Positions 32,958-41,153 of a DNA stretch of 46,028 bases are shown here, piece by piece. Each line of letters opens with the position of its first letter. Position 1 is the stretch's first letter. The notes beneath the pieces are model-generated. The model saw nothing but the letters and a program-made list of their open reading frames with translations, did no database searches and was not told the DNA's origin. Source of the stretch: DATBFX01 sp036558305 (GTDB lineage: Bacteria; Chloroflexota; Chloroflexia; Thermomicrobiales; UBA6265); contig DATBFX010000208.1 in assembly GCA_036558305.1 (NCBI GenBank), positions 1 through 46,028 of the forward strand. The letters run 5' to 3'. Position numbers and translations under genes: made by a program.

Positions 32958-35042
32958 ATGTCATTGCGCATCGGGATCGACACCGGAGGCACCTTCACCG
33001 ATCTGGTCGGTTACGACGACGAGGCGACATCTTTCGTCTACGGGAAGCAGCCGTCTACGCCACATGCGCCGGCTGCGGCACTTGCCGCCGTGCTCGCGGA
33101 TGCGGGGGCGGGACGGACGCCGGTCCACAGCGTCGTTCTCGGGACGACGGTGGCGACGAACGCGATCTTGACCCGGCGGGGAGCGCGGGTCTGCTTCGTG
33201 ACGACCGCGGGATTCGAGGACGTGCCGTTCATCGGGCGGATGGACAAGGAAGAGCTCTATAACCTGCATTGGCAGAAACCGGCGCCGCTGGTGGCGCGGC
33301 GCGATTGCCTCGGCGTCGCGGAGCGGGTAGCGCACACCGGTGAAGTCTTGTCGCCGCTCGACGAGGCCAGCCTGGAGGAACTGAGGGGATTTGTCCGGCG
33401 GCGACTGAACGGGCAGGACGAAGTTGCCGTCGCGGTCAGTCTCCTCTTTTCGTACCTGGCGCCAGAACACGAGCGGCAGATCAAGGCGGTGTTGCAGGAG
33501 GCGTTCCCCGACCTCGCGATCTCGGTGTCGCACGAGGTGGCGCCGACGTGGCGGGAGTACGAGCGCGGCAGCACGACGATCGGCGACGCCTACGTGAAAC
33601 CGGTCCTCCGCGGCTACGTCGCCGGTGTCCGCGAGACGCTGGAAACGTTGGGGGTGCGGGCGCCGGCGAGTATGCTGAAGTCGAACGGGGGCCATCTCCG
33701 GGTCGAGCAGGCGGACGCGCAACCGGCGCAGTTCCTGTTGTCGGGGTTGGCCGGCGGGATCGTCGCGGCACGGCACTACGCGCGGTTGGCCGGGGTGGAG
33801 AACGCCTTCTCGCTCGACATGGGCGGGACGAGCGCCGACATCGGAACGGTGCAGGCGGGGCGGGAGCGGTACATCGCGGAATTCAACGTCGGGTTCGGGA
33901 TCCCGATCACGGTGCCCTGCGTCGACGTCGCGACGCTCGGTGCCGGCGGCGGCAGCATCGCCTGGATCGACAAGGGGGGACTGCTTCAGGTCGGGCCGCG
34001 CAGCGCCGGGGCGGAACCGGGGCCGATGTGCTACGGGCGCGGCGGAACGGAACCGACCGTGACCGATGCCAATCTTGCGCTCGGGCGGCTCAATCCGGCC
34101 TACTTCCTCGGCGGCCGCGTCCCGCTCGATCCGGTGGCCGCGCTGCCGGCACTGGCCGAGCTGGGGCGTGGGTTGGGGGCGGCCGAATCGGAGGCGGTCG
34201 AGACGGCGGCGCACGCGATCGTCGAGACGGCGAACGAGCACATGGCGAACCAGATCAAACTGATCTCGGTCGATCGGGGCTTGGACGTGCGGGAGTTCGC
34301 CTTGATCCCCTTCGGCGGGGCCGGACCGACCGCGGCCAGCGCCTGCGCCCGTCTGCTCGGGATCTCGACCGTGCTGGTGCCGCCCCATCCCGGACTCTGC
34401 TCCGCCTTCGGTGCGCTGGCGGCGAACTGGCGGGTCGATCGTGTCTGGACGGTCTTCGGACGCTCGACGCACCTCAACGTCGCCGCCCTCGCCGAGCGAT
34501 TGGAGAGCTTGACCGCCGAGGCGATCCGCGAATTGCGCGACGACGGCTTCGACGGCGAACCGGTCGTCCTGCGCAGTCTCGACATGCGCTACGCCGGGCA
34601 GAACTACGAGCGGGAAGTCTCGCTGCCGGACGGTCCGTTTACGGCCGCGACGGCCGAGGAGATGGTGCGGCGTTTCGCCAGGGCGCACGACGAGTTTTAC
34701 GGGTTCTCGCTCGAAGGGGAACCGGTCGAGTTCGTCAACCTGCGCGTGGTGGCGATCGGCCCGTCCGATCTCGCGGCCGCCGCGGTGATGACTGCCGACG
34801 GCGACACGGCCGAGCCGGTGGCGATGCGGTCCGTCGCGTTCCGCGGCGCCGGGTTTGTGTCGACGCCGATCTACCGGCGGGAATCGTTGCCGGCCGGGTT
34901 TGCGCTGGAGGGACCGGCGGTGATCGAGGAGCCGGACTCGACGACGGTGGTTCATCCGGGAGATACGATGCGTGTCAGAGAGGACGGGCTGTTGGAGATC
35001 GTGGCCGGTTCCCCGACCAATCGGGATGCACGGACATCGTAG
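32958..35042 (+). CDS. hyuA: Hydantoinase/oxoprolinase A subunit (HyuA type)
   Basis: A 694-residue protein with an actin-like ATPase fold: GIDTGGTFTDLVGY at the N-terminus, VVLGTTVATNAILTRRGAR, SLDMGGTSADIGTV in the middle, and FALIPFGGAGPTAASACARL. With HyuB it forms ATP-dependent N-methylhydantoinase, 5-oxoprolinase or acetone/acetophenone-carboxylase type enzymes. Its ribosome site is weak (GGAGCCACA). The TAG stop is provided by the first bases of an interspersed repeat. Distance to hyuB is 132 bases, all of it repeat and leader. Confidence 0.93.
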   Translation: MSLRIGIDTGGTFTDLVGYDDEATSFVYGKQPSTPHAPAAALAAVLADAGAGRTPVHSVVLGTTVATNAILTRRGARVCFVTTAGFEDVPFIGRMDKEELYNLHWQKPAPLVARRDCLGVAERVAHTGEVLSPLDEASLEELRGFVRRRLNGQDEVAVAVSLLFSYLAPEHERQIKAVLQEAFPDLAISVSHEVAPTWREYERGSTTIGDAYVKPVLRGYVAGVRETLETLGVRAPASMLKSNGGHLRVEQADAQPAQFLLSGLAGGIVAARHYARLAGVENAFSLDMGGTSADIGTVQAGRERYIAEFNVGFGIPITVPCVDVATLGAGGGSIAWIDKGGLLQVGPRSAGAEPGPMCYGRGGTEPTVTDANLALGRLNPAYFLGGRVPLDPVAALPALAELGRGLGAAESEAVETAAHAIVETANEHMANQIKLISVDRGLDVREFALIPFGGAGPTAASACARLLGISTVLVPPHPGLCSAFGALAANWRVDRVWTVFGRSTHLNVAALAERLESLTAEAIRELRDDGFDGEPVVLRSLDMRYAGQNYEREVSLPDGPFTAATAEEMVRRFARAHDEFYGFSLEGEPVEFVNLRVVAIGPSDLAAAAVMTADGDTAEPVAMRSVAFRGAGFVSTPIYRRESLPAGFALEGPAVIEEPDSTTVVHPGDTMRVREDGLLEIVAGSPTNRDARTS

Positions 35043-35127
35043 GGGCGGACCGCCGCGTCCGCCCTGCCACATCGGCGCGTATGTACGAGGGCGGACAGCG
35101 CCCAGAGGGCACCCGGTCCGCCCCTAC
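35039..35127. repeat. GTAGGGGCGGACCG palindromic repeat between hyuA and hyuB
   Basis: Ends 35039-35052 and 35114-35127 are exact 14-base inverses; inner GTCCGCCCT/AGGGCGGAC pairs extend the stem. The TAG within the left end is the hyuA stop codon. Same family as 8356-8429 and 10449-10475. Confidence 0.85.
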
Positions 35128-35174
35128 GACGAGGGAACCCGGCACAGATCACCGGCGTGCGAGGCGGTAGGGAA

Positions 35175-36956
35175 ATGACCAACACACCCATCGATACCGT
35201 CACCCTCAACATCATCCACAACGCGCTGACGAACATCGCGTCGGAGATGGCGTTGGTGATGTTGAAGACGAGCTACTCGACGATCTTCAACGAGGGGCTC
35301 GACTTTACGACGGTGCTGCTGGACAAGCACGGCGACCTGATCGCCGAGAAGAACTACACCCCGTCGATGATGGGGGCGATCCCGCACACGGTGAAGTGGG
35401 CAGTCGAGGAGAAGGGGATCGATCATTTTCGGCCCGGCGACGTGCTGGTCCACAACGATTGCTACCGGGGCGGCTGCCACCTTCCCGAGCACATGATGAT
35501 GCGGCCGGTGTTCGTCGGCGATCGGCTGTTCGGGTTTGCCGGCAACATCGGCCACGTCGCCGAGATCGGCGGGAAGGCGCCCGGTTCCTTCGCCGCGGAC
35601 GCGACCGACGTCTACCAGGAGGGCCTGCGGTTGCCGCCGGTCAAGTTGATCGACCGCGGCGAGTACGTCGAGGACGTCTGGCGGATCATCCTGGCCAACC
35701 ACCGGACACCGCACAACACCTGGGGCGACTTCCACGCGATGATCGGCTCGTTGGAAACCGCCGAGCGACGTATTCGGGAGCTGGCGGAGCGCTACCCGAT
35801 CGCGGTGATCGAGCGGGCGACGGCCGATCTGATGGACTACTCGGAGCGGCGGTTGCGAGCAGAGATCGCCGAACTGCCGGACGGCGAGTATGCGGCGAGT
35901 ATGTTGGTCGAGGACGACGGGGTGACGGCCGACCCGTTCAAGGTTTGCGCCACGATCGTGATCCGGGGCGACGAGATCATCGCCGACTTCACGGGGACCG
36001 ACCTGCAGGTGCGGGGCCCGATGAACTGCACAGTGGTGGTGGTCGCCTCGGCGATCTACAACGCGGTCTTCTCGATGGTCGATCCGCACACGACGATCCC
36101 GCGCAACTCCGGTTGCTACCGGCCGATCAAGTTCATCGCCCCGGCGGGCAGCGTCGTCAACGTCGTCCACCCCGGCCCCTGCGTCGGCGGCAACACCGAT
36201 CTCCAGCCGAAGCTGATCGACCTGCTGTTCAAGGCGTTCAGCCAGGCGGTGCCGGACCGCGTCGCCGCCGCGAGCGGCGGTAGTTCCAGCAATTTCCTCT
36301 TCGGCGGCGTCCATCCGGAGACGGGTCTCTACTACACCAACTACCACTTCGACGGTCACGGCACCGGCGGCACGATCCGCAAGGACGGCAACAACGGCGA
36401 GATCACCCGCCACTCCAATTGCCGGAACACCCCGGTCGAGGTCTTCGAGGGGCGGTATCCCTTCCGCACGCTCGCCTACGGGTTGATGCCCGACTCCGGC
36501 GGTGCGGGCGAGCACCGGGGCGGGCTGGCGACGACCAGGACCCTCGAGGTGACCGCCGACGAGATCACGCTAAGTTGCCTCTTCGACCGGGCGAAGATCC
36601 CCGGTTGGGGACTGTTCGGCGGCCAGGACGGCGGTCTCAGCACACTCCAGGTCAAGCGAATAGGCGACGATGCCTTCCGCACCTTCGTCGAGGCCTACAA
36701 CACCGTCTCGCCGACCAAATTCACCAACGTCCTCCTCAGACGCGGCGACGTGGTGCGCTACCAGACACCCGGCGGCGGAGGATACGGCGATCCCTTCCGC
36801 CGCGATCCCGCATTGGTCCTGACCGACGTTCGCAACGGTTGGGTCTCGCGCGATGCCGCGCGCACCGAGTACGGCGTCGTTCTCATCGACGGCAGCGACG
36901 ACTATCGGATCGACGAGGCGGCAACGACCGCGCTGAGGAGCGGCAACGGTGGGTGA
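35175..36956 (+). CDS. hyuB: Hydantoinase/oxoprolinase B subunit (HyuB type)
   Basis: A 593-residue protein starting MTNTPIDTVTLNIIHNALTN; ATG 35175 follows GGTAGGGAA, and the extra upstream frame is repeat-derived. Family motifs: YSTIFNEGLDFTTVLLD, FRPGDVLVHNDCYRGGCHLP, IGHVAEIGGKAPGSFAADAT, DFTGTDLQVRGPMNC, and YQTPGGGGYGDPFRRDP near the end. With HyuA it carries the amide-ring-opening or carboxylation site. Its stop overlaps the next small gene by 8 bases (GTGGGTGA), marking a three-gene unit. Confidence 0.94.
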   Translation: MTNTPIDTVTLNIIHNALTNIASEMALVMLKTSYSTIFNEGLDFTTVLLDKHGDLIAEKNYTPSMMGAIPHTVKWAVEEKGIDHFRPGDVLVHNDCYRGGCHLPEHMMMRPVFVGDRLFGFAGNIGHVAEIGGKAPGSFAADATDVYQEGLRLPPVKLIDRGEYVEDVWRIILANHRTPHNTWGDFHAMIGSLETAERRIRELAERYPIAVIERATADLMDYSERRLRAEIAELPDGEYAASMLVEDDGVTADPFKVCATIVIRGDEIIADFTGTDLQVRGPMNCTVVVVASAIYNAVFSMVDPHTTIPRNSGCYRPIKFIAPAGSVVNVVHPGPCVGGNTDLQPKLIDLLFKAFSQAVPDRVAAASGGSSSNFLFGGVHPETGLYYTNYHFDGHGTGGTIRKDGNNGEITRHSNCRNTPVEVFEGRYPFRTLAYGLMPDSGGAGEHRGGLATTRTLEVTADEITLSCLFDRAKIPGWGLFGGQDGGLSTLQVKRIGDDAFRTFVEAYNTVSPTKFTNVLLRRGDVVRYQTPGGGGYGDPFRRDPALVLTDVRNGWVSRDAARTEYGVVLIDGSDDYRIDEAATTALRSGNGG

Positions 36957-37170
36957 GTGGGTCGAGATCAATCGGAGCTGGCACGACACGGCCCTGACCA
37001 ATTGCGCCCTGTGCGGCCGGCTGGTCCCAAGGATGGTCTGGATGGTCGAGATCGACGGACAACGCCTGCCGTTCTGCAACGAGGAGTGCGAAGGGTTGTA
37101 CCGGACGTACTGGCTGCCGAAGTACGGAGCGGACGGACAGACGGACAGACGGACAGACGGATCGCGTTAG
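36949..37170 (+). CDS. Small cysteine-rich (treble-clef/TRASH-like) protein coupled to HyuAB
   Basis: A 73-residue protein from GTG 36949, overlapping the end of hyuB. It has NCALCGRLVP and LPFCNEECEGLY, a C-x2-C...C-x3-C set that fits a single zinc site. Small third subunits accompany some HyuAB-type carboxylases (acetone carboxylase gamma is a zinc-containing small subunit); a similar role is plausible here but inferred. Its last dozen residues (DGQTDRRTDGSR) are encoded by a CGGACAGA tandem array and are probably not original. Confidence 0.7.
   Translation: MGEWVEINRSWHDTALTNCALCGRLVPRMVWMVEIDGQRLPFCNEECEGLYRTYWLPKYGADGQTDRRTDGSR
37130..37160. repeat. CGGACAGA tandem array, unpaired, forming the 3' end of the small HyuAB-linked gene
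   Basis: Nearly four copies of the 8-base unit also found at 8281, 8454, 23748 and 23791. No inverted copy follows within 300 bases. The array is inside the reading frame and the stop comes directly after it. Confidence 0.9.
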
Positions 37171-37214
37171 CCCCGGAGGGGCTTCGTCGCGTGAGCCCTG
37201 GGTTTCAACCCAGG
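37169..37214. repeat. Composite double-hairpin repeat (single copy)
   Basis: Hairpin AGCCCCGGAGGGGCT (37169-37183), linker TCGTCGCGTGAGC (37184-37196), hairpin CCTGGGTTTCAACCCAGG (37197-37214). The linker matches 11 of 13 bases with that at 32886-32898. It lies between the small cysteine-rich gene and the creatininase-like gene. Confidence 0.8.
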
Positions 37215-37234
37215 GGAACAGGGCGGACTCACCA

Positions 37235-38050
37235 ATGGAATTCTCCGATCGCGCACAGTTCTACTGGGGCAACTTGACCTGGCAGGAGTTGCGCCAGGCC
37301 GCAACGCAGAACCGCGTCGTCATCCAGCCGATCGGGGCGATGGAGCAGCACGGACCGCACCTGCCGCTGGATACCGACGACTTCATCGTGACGCGGCTCT
37401 GCGACGCGGCCGGGCGGCGGGCACCGGACGAATTGCTCGTGTTGCCCGTCGTGCCGTATGCCTTCAACGCGCACCACATGGATTTCCCTGGGGTGGTCGC
37501 GATCCGGTGGGACCACGTCGTCAACTACCTGATCGACGTCGTGACGAGTGTCACGGCTCATGGGTTCAAGCGCTTCATCTTCATCAGCGGTCACGGCTGC
37601 AACCCGCCGTACCTGGCGGTCGTCGGCAACGAGGTCAACACGCGCACCGGCGCGCTCTGCGCGTCGCTGTTGTGGACGGTGCTTGCCGACAACGTACCGG
37701 AGGTGCGGGAATCGGTCGTGCCGGGTGGGATGGCGCACGCCTGCGAGCTGGAAACGTCGGTGATGCTTCACCTCGATCCGGAGCGCGTGCGGATGGACCG
37801 AATCGTCGACGAGACCGGGTTCGTGCAGGGCGAATACCTGCAAATGGATCTCGGCGGTGGGACCGGCGTGCACCTGGGCGAGCACTGGTGGAGCAGTTTC
37901 TCCAGGACCGGCGTCGCGGGCGAAGCCACCAGGGCGACGGCGGAGAAGGGACGGCTCATGTTCGAGCGCGCGGCGGACAACCTCGTCCGGTTGGCGCGGG
38001 AGTTGCGCGACCGCCCCGACCCGACCGCGAGCCGGATCGACCTCCATTGA
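37235..38050 (+). CDS. Creatininase-family amidohydrolase
   Basis: A 271-residue protein with the creatininase fold: IGAMEQHGPHLPLDTDD supplies Glu, His and Asp metal ligands, and FISGHGCNPPY is the second site (NGHGGN in most relatives). MAHACELETSVMLHLDPERV supplies a further Glu. Members hydrolyse cyclic amides such as creatinine, or formamides in riboflavin and F420-type pathways. ATG 37235 follows a repeat element and has no strong ribosome site (CAGGGCGGACTCACC). It sits in the IclR cluster between HyuAB and an enolase-superfamily gene, in keeping with degradation of a cyclic amide. Confidence 0.92.
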   Translation: MEFSDRAQFYWGNLTWQELRQAATQNRVVIQPIGAMEQHGPHLPLDTDDFIVTRLCDAAGRRAPDELLVLPVVPYAFNAHHMDFPGVVAIRWDHVVNYLIDVVTSVTAHGFKRFIFISGHGCNPPYLAVVGNEVNTRTGALCASLLWTVLADNVPEVRESVVPGGMAHACELETSVMLHLDPERVRMDRIVDETGFVQGEYLQMDLGGGTGVHLGEHWWSSFSRTGVAGEATRATAEKGRLMFERAADNLVRLARELRDRPDPTASRIDLH

Positions 38051-38078
38051 ACGTTGGGCGAGGGGGAGAGGAATCCGG

Positions 38079-39200
38079 GTGAAGATCACCGACGTCGAAG
38101 CGATCATCCTGCGGCAACCCGATGTGGATGTCTCCAAGGCGGACGGGAGCCAGGATGCGCTGCTGATCCGTGTCCAGACTGACGAAGGGATCACCGGAAT
38201 CGGCGAGGTCGATTCGCTGCCGTCCGTGATCAAGGCGATCGTCGACGCGCCGCCGTCGCACGCGAACGCGAGCGGATTGAAGGCACTGCTCGCCGGCGAG
38301 AACCCGCTGGAGATCGACCGGCTCTGGGAAAAGATGTACCGCGGATCGATCTACTACGGTCGGCGGAGCGCGGCGATCCACGCCATGAGCGGGATCGAGA
38401 TCGCGCTTTGGGACATCAAGGGCAAGGTGCTCGGTCAACCGGTCTGCCGACTGCTCGGCGGTCCGCATCGGGCATCGATCCGCGTCTACGCCAGCACGCT
38501 GATGCCAGAAACACCGGGCGAGGTCGGCGACGTCGTTGGTGCGCTGGTGGGGCGCGGGTTTCCGGCGATCAAACTCGGGTGGGGACCATGGGGGCGGGAT
38601 CCGGAACTGGACGTCGCCCTGGCGCGGGCGGCGCGGCAGGCGGCCGGCGACGGCATCGAGTTGATGTTCGACATCGGGATGGGGTGGCCCAATGCGGACC
38701 ACGCGATCCGGCAGGTGCGGCGGTTGGAGGAGTTCCGGCCCTACTGGGTCGAGGAGCCGCTCTGGCCGGACGATGTCGCGGGCTACCGCAAACTGACGGA
38801 CGCTGTGGAAACCCGGATCGCCTGCGGCGAGGAGGATTCCACACGGTGGGGCTTTCAGGAGTTGATGGAACGGGCGGGGATCGACGTGATCCAGCCGGAC
38901 GTCACGCGCGCCGGCGGCATCTCGGAGTGCCTACGGATTGCCCAGTTGGCCGATCTTCGCGGGGTTGCCACGGTAACCCATTCGTGGAGTACCGGCATCA
39001 TCAAGGCGGCCTCGCTCCAGGTGCTGGCGGCGATGCCGAACGCGACCTATTTCGAGTACTGCGTGCAGGAGACGGCGCTGAATCAGGCGTTGACGGTCGA
39101 GCGGTTCCCGGTCGTGGACGGGATGGTTGCGATTCCGGACAAACCGGGTTTGGGGATCGAGATCGACGACGAGGTGGTGGAAAGGTATCGGGTGGCGTAG
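38079..39200 (+). CDS. Enolase-superfamily (mandelate racemase type) dehydratase or racemase
   Basis: GTG 38079 follows GGGGGAGAGG; the product has 373 residues. The capping domain (ITDVEAIILRQPDVDVSKAD) is followed by the barrel with IKLGWGPWG, where the usual KxK is only partly kept, metal ligands in ELMFDIGMGW, YWVEEPLW and RIACGEED, and a C-terminal His in TVTHSWSTGI. The family dehydrates acid sugars or racemises mandelate-like acids. The nonstandard second-strand motif argues for a D-mannonate/gluconate-like or unknown subgroup. It is closely followed (3 bases) by the BNR-repeat gene. Confidence 0.92.
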   Translation: MKITDVEAIILRQPDVDVSKADGSQDALLIRVQTDEGITGIGEVDSLPSVIKAIVDAPPSHANASGLKALLAGENPLEIDRLWEKMYRGSIYYGRRSAAIHAMSGIEIALWDIKGKVLGQPVCRLLGGPHRASIRVYASTLMPETPGEVGDVVGALVGRGFPAIKLGWGPWGRDPELDVALARAARQAAGDGIELMFDIGMGWPNADHAIRQVRRLEEFRPYWVEEPLWPDDVAGYRKLTDAVETRIACGEEDSTRWGFQELMERAGIDVIQPDVTRAGGISECLRIAQLADLRGVATVTHSWSTGIIKAASLQVLAAMPNATYFEYCVQETALNQALTVERFPVVDGMVAIPDKPGLGIEIDDEVVERYRVA

Positions 39201-39203
39201 ACG

Positions 39204-40268
39204 ATGATCGAGCCAAACCCGTGGATGGCGGCAGATTCACCGATTGACGTTGTTGCGGCGCGACCGCTGTTCCCATCCGGCGGACCACGGCGGCGGATGT
39301 CCGGCGGGTTCGCTCGCCTCGGTTCGGGCCGGCTGCTGATGACGTTCGTGCTGAGCCGGATGCCGCGGCGCAACGACGGCGGGATCATGATCACCGCCTC
39401 CGGCGACGGTGGGAAGACCTGGGAGGAGCCGCTGCCGTTGTTCGCCGCGCCCGGTTGGGACTGCTACCCGATGGCCGGGCCGCGGCCGATCGGTCCCGAT
39501 CAGTTCCGGCTGTTCATCGGCCGTCTGAAATTCGAACCGGCGCTCGGCGGCAAGCAACCTTTCGCCAACTGGCGCTCCACCTACATCGACACGACCGACG
39601 GCGGGCAGACCTGGAGCGAGGCGACGGCAAATCTCCGACTCTATCCCTGCTGGACCGAGGTGTATGGCGCCAGCAATCCGCATCGTCTCGCCGACGGCCA
39701 TCTGATGTGGGCGGCGTCGGGGACAATCGGCCGCGACCGCGATTGGCAGTTCGGCGTCTCCTTCACCGACGGCTCCGGCGACGGTTTCACGCCGCCGGTC
39801 GTCATCGCCGCCGGTCGCGGTCTCGGGTTTCCGGAAGGCGACGTCGTCCACCTCGACGATGGTCGCTTCCTGGCGGTGATTCGCGAGCAGTTGGTCGGGG
39901 AGACGGTCGTCGCGCACTCGACCGACGAGGGGCAAACCTGGAGCGAGCTCCGGCCGGCCGGGTTCAAGGGGGCGAACATCAAGCTGCACCGGCTCCGCTC
40001 CGGCGCCATCCTCTGCGCTTACCGTGACGAAGACCCGAATCGCCGCGGCGTCGGTTGCAGCGTCAGCGTCGATGGGGGTGATACCTGGCGGTTCATCGGT
40101 CAACTCTATGCGGCACCGCCCGAGGCGCGGCACGTTCCTGGTCACCTCTGCGGCTATCCCGATTTCATCGAGACGGGCGAGCGTGAATTGCTCGGCGTGC
40201 TTCACACGTATGAGGATGCGGACGGGGAGATCACGTTGCAGTTGTTTCGGTTGCGGGATGTGAGTTGA
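39204..40268 (+). CDS. Sialidase-like BNR/Asp-box protein
   Basis: A 354-residue protein with four Asp boxes (SGDGGKTWEE, TTDGGQTWSE, STDEGQTWSE, SVDGGDTWRF), giving a six-bladed beta propeller. No signal peptide is visible, so it is probably cytoplasmic, unlike most sialidases. An Arg triad cannot be confirmed; R in GGFARLGSGRLL and VIREQLVG are candidates. Three bases separate it from the enolase-type gene, so both belong to one transcript. A glycosidase or lyase acting on an acid sugar is possible. Confidence 0.85.
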   Translation: MIEPNPWMAADSPIDVVAARPLFPSGGPRRRMSGGFARLGSGRLLMTFVLSRMPRRNDGGIMITASGDGGKTWEEPLPLFAAPGWDCYPMAGPRPIGPDQFRLFIGRLKFEPALGGKQPFANWRSTYIDTTDGGQTWSEATANLRLYPCWTEVYGASNPHRLADGHLMWAASGTIGRDRDWQFGVSFTDGSGDGFTPPVVIAAGRGLGFPEGDVVHLDDGRFLAVIREQLVGETVVAHSTDEGQTWSELRPAGFKGANIKLHRLRSGAILCAYRDEDPNRRGVGCSVSVDGGDTWRFIGQLYAAPPEARHVPGHLCGYPDFIETGERELLGVLHTYEDADGEITLQLFRLRDVS

Positions 40269-40283
40269 GCGGAACGGCGGGCG

Positions 40284-40718
40284 TCATCGGTCTCGCCGCA
40301 GCGTCACCTGCAATGTGCGTGTGTTGATTTCGATAAAGCCGAAATTGCCGAAGAAGAGGTAGTCGAGTCCGAGGTAGCCGTCCACCAAGTATTTGCCGTC
40401 GCCGTCCAACAGTTCGGGGACGTCGCGAACCTGGACTGTCAGGTCTGGGGCGGATCGATCGCCGACCGAAACGGTGCCGAGTACGGACGTGACGCGACGA
40501 GACTGAAAATCGTGAACATCCAGGTCGATGAGTGACAAATCGCGCAGCTTGCGGTAGGCAACGGGCGTGATGACGGAGCGCGTCGCGACGGAGTTCGGCA
40601 CCAGGTTGAGCGCTGCAACACCGCCGACGCTCATCGGCACGACAAGCCAGATTCGTTTCCTGAGTCGGTCCCTGCGAAGTCTAAGCCGAAACGAAATCTC
40701 CTCATCCTGATTCGGCAT
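40284..40718 (-). CDS. Retropepsin-like protein without the catalytic Asp motif
   Basis: A 144-residue protein starting MPNQDEEISFRLRLRRDRLR at ATG 40718. The second half follows the retropepsin pattern (VATRSVITPVAYRKL, then DGYLGLDYLFFGNFGFIEIN and TRTLQVTL), but the place of D-T/S-G-A reads PNSVA, so the catalytic aspartate is absent. It may be a binding protein or inactive protease. Its ATG overlaps the stop of the next upstream gene by 17 bases. Confidence 0.7.
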   Translation of the reverse strand: MPNQDEEISFRLRLRRDRLRKRIWLVVPMSVGGVAALNLVPNSVATRSVITPVAYRKLRDLSLIDLDVHDFQSRRVTSVLGTVSVGDRSAPDLTVQVRDVPELLDGDGKYLVDGYLGLDYLFFGNFGFIEINTRTLQVTLRRDR

Positions 40719-41067
40719 CGTGGATCCCGCCTGCCTGAAGCAGGCCAACGAAGAATTCCCTGACCGCGGCTTCGTACTCTGGGCCCGAAGAGATGTCTGG
40801 CTCGGCCAGGAACATATAGAGCGGCCAACCCTTGCCGTCGGATACCTCGGGCGCCCATCGCGTCCATGCCTCCAGGATCTCCTCCTGGGTTGGGGCCACG
40901 TCGAGAAGATAGCCTCGTTCCGGCCAGGCGTCCTCGTTGTACTCGGTGATTCGCATTAGGACCCAATCGCCGCGGTGGCGCTCGATGATCTCGTCGAAGG
41001 TTAGCGTGCCAGCTAGGCCGTCGAGTGCGGATTCATGAGCGGCTGCTTTCTGCAAGGCGTCGGTCAT
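40702..41067 (-). CDS. Hypothetical protein (121 residues)
   Basis: ATG 41067 lies behind AAGGGG. The sequence (MTDALQKAAAHESALDGLAG, TFDEIIERHRGDWVLMRITE, WPERGYLLDVAPTQEEILEA) matches small alpha/beta proteins that often accompany retropepsin-like partners in other genomes; I recall such pairs but cannot name the family. The overlap with the retropepsin-like gene supports joint function. Confidence 0.7.
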   Translation of the reverse strand: MTDALQKAAAHESALDGLAGTLTFDEIIERHRGDWVLMRITEYNEDAWPERGYLLDVAPTQEEILEAWTRWAPEVSDGKGWPLYMFLAEPDISSGPEYEAAVREFFVGLLQAGGIHDAESG

Positions 41068-41153
41068 GGGATTGGCCCCTTTGCGCCGATGAGAGCTGTC
41101 GGTTTCGCTGCCGAGTCGCAGTGTACAACCCCAGCGTGCCAATCGCGGTGGCG

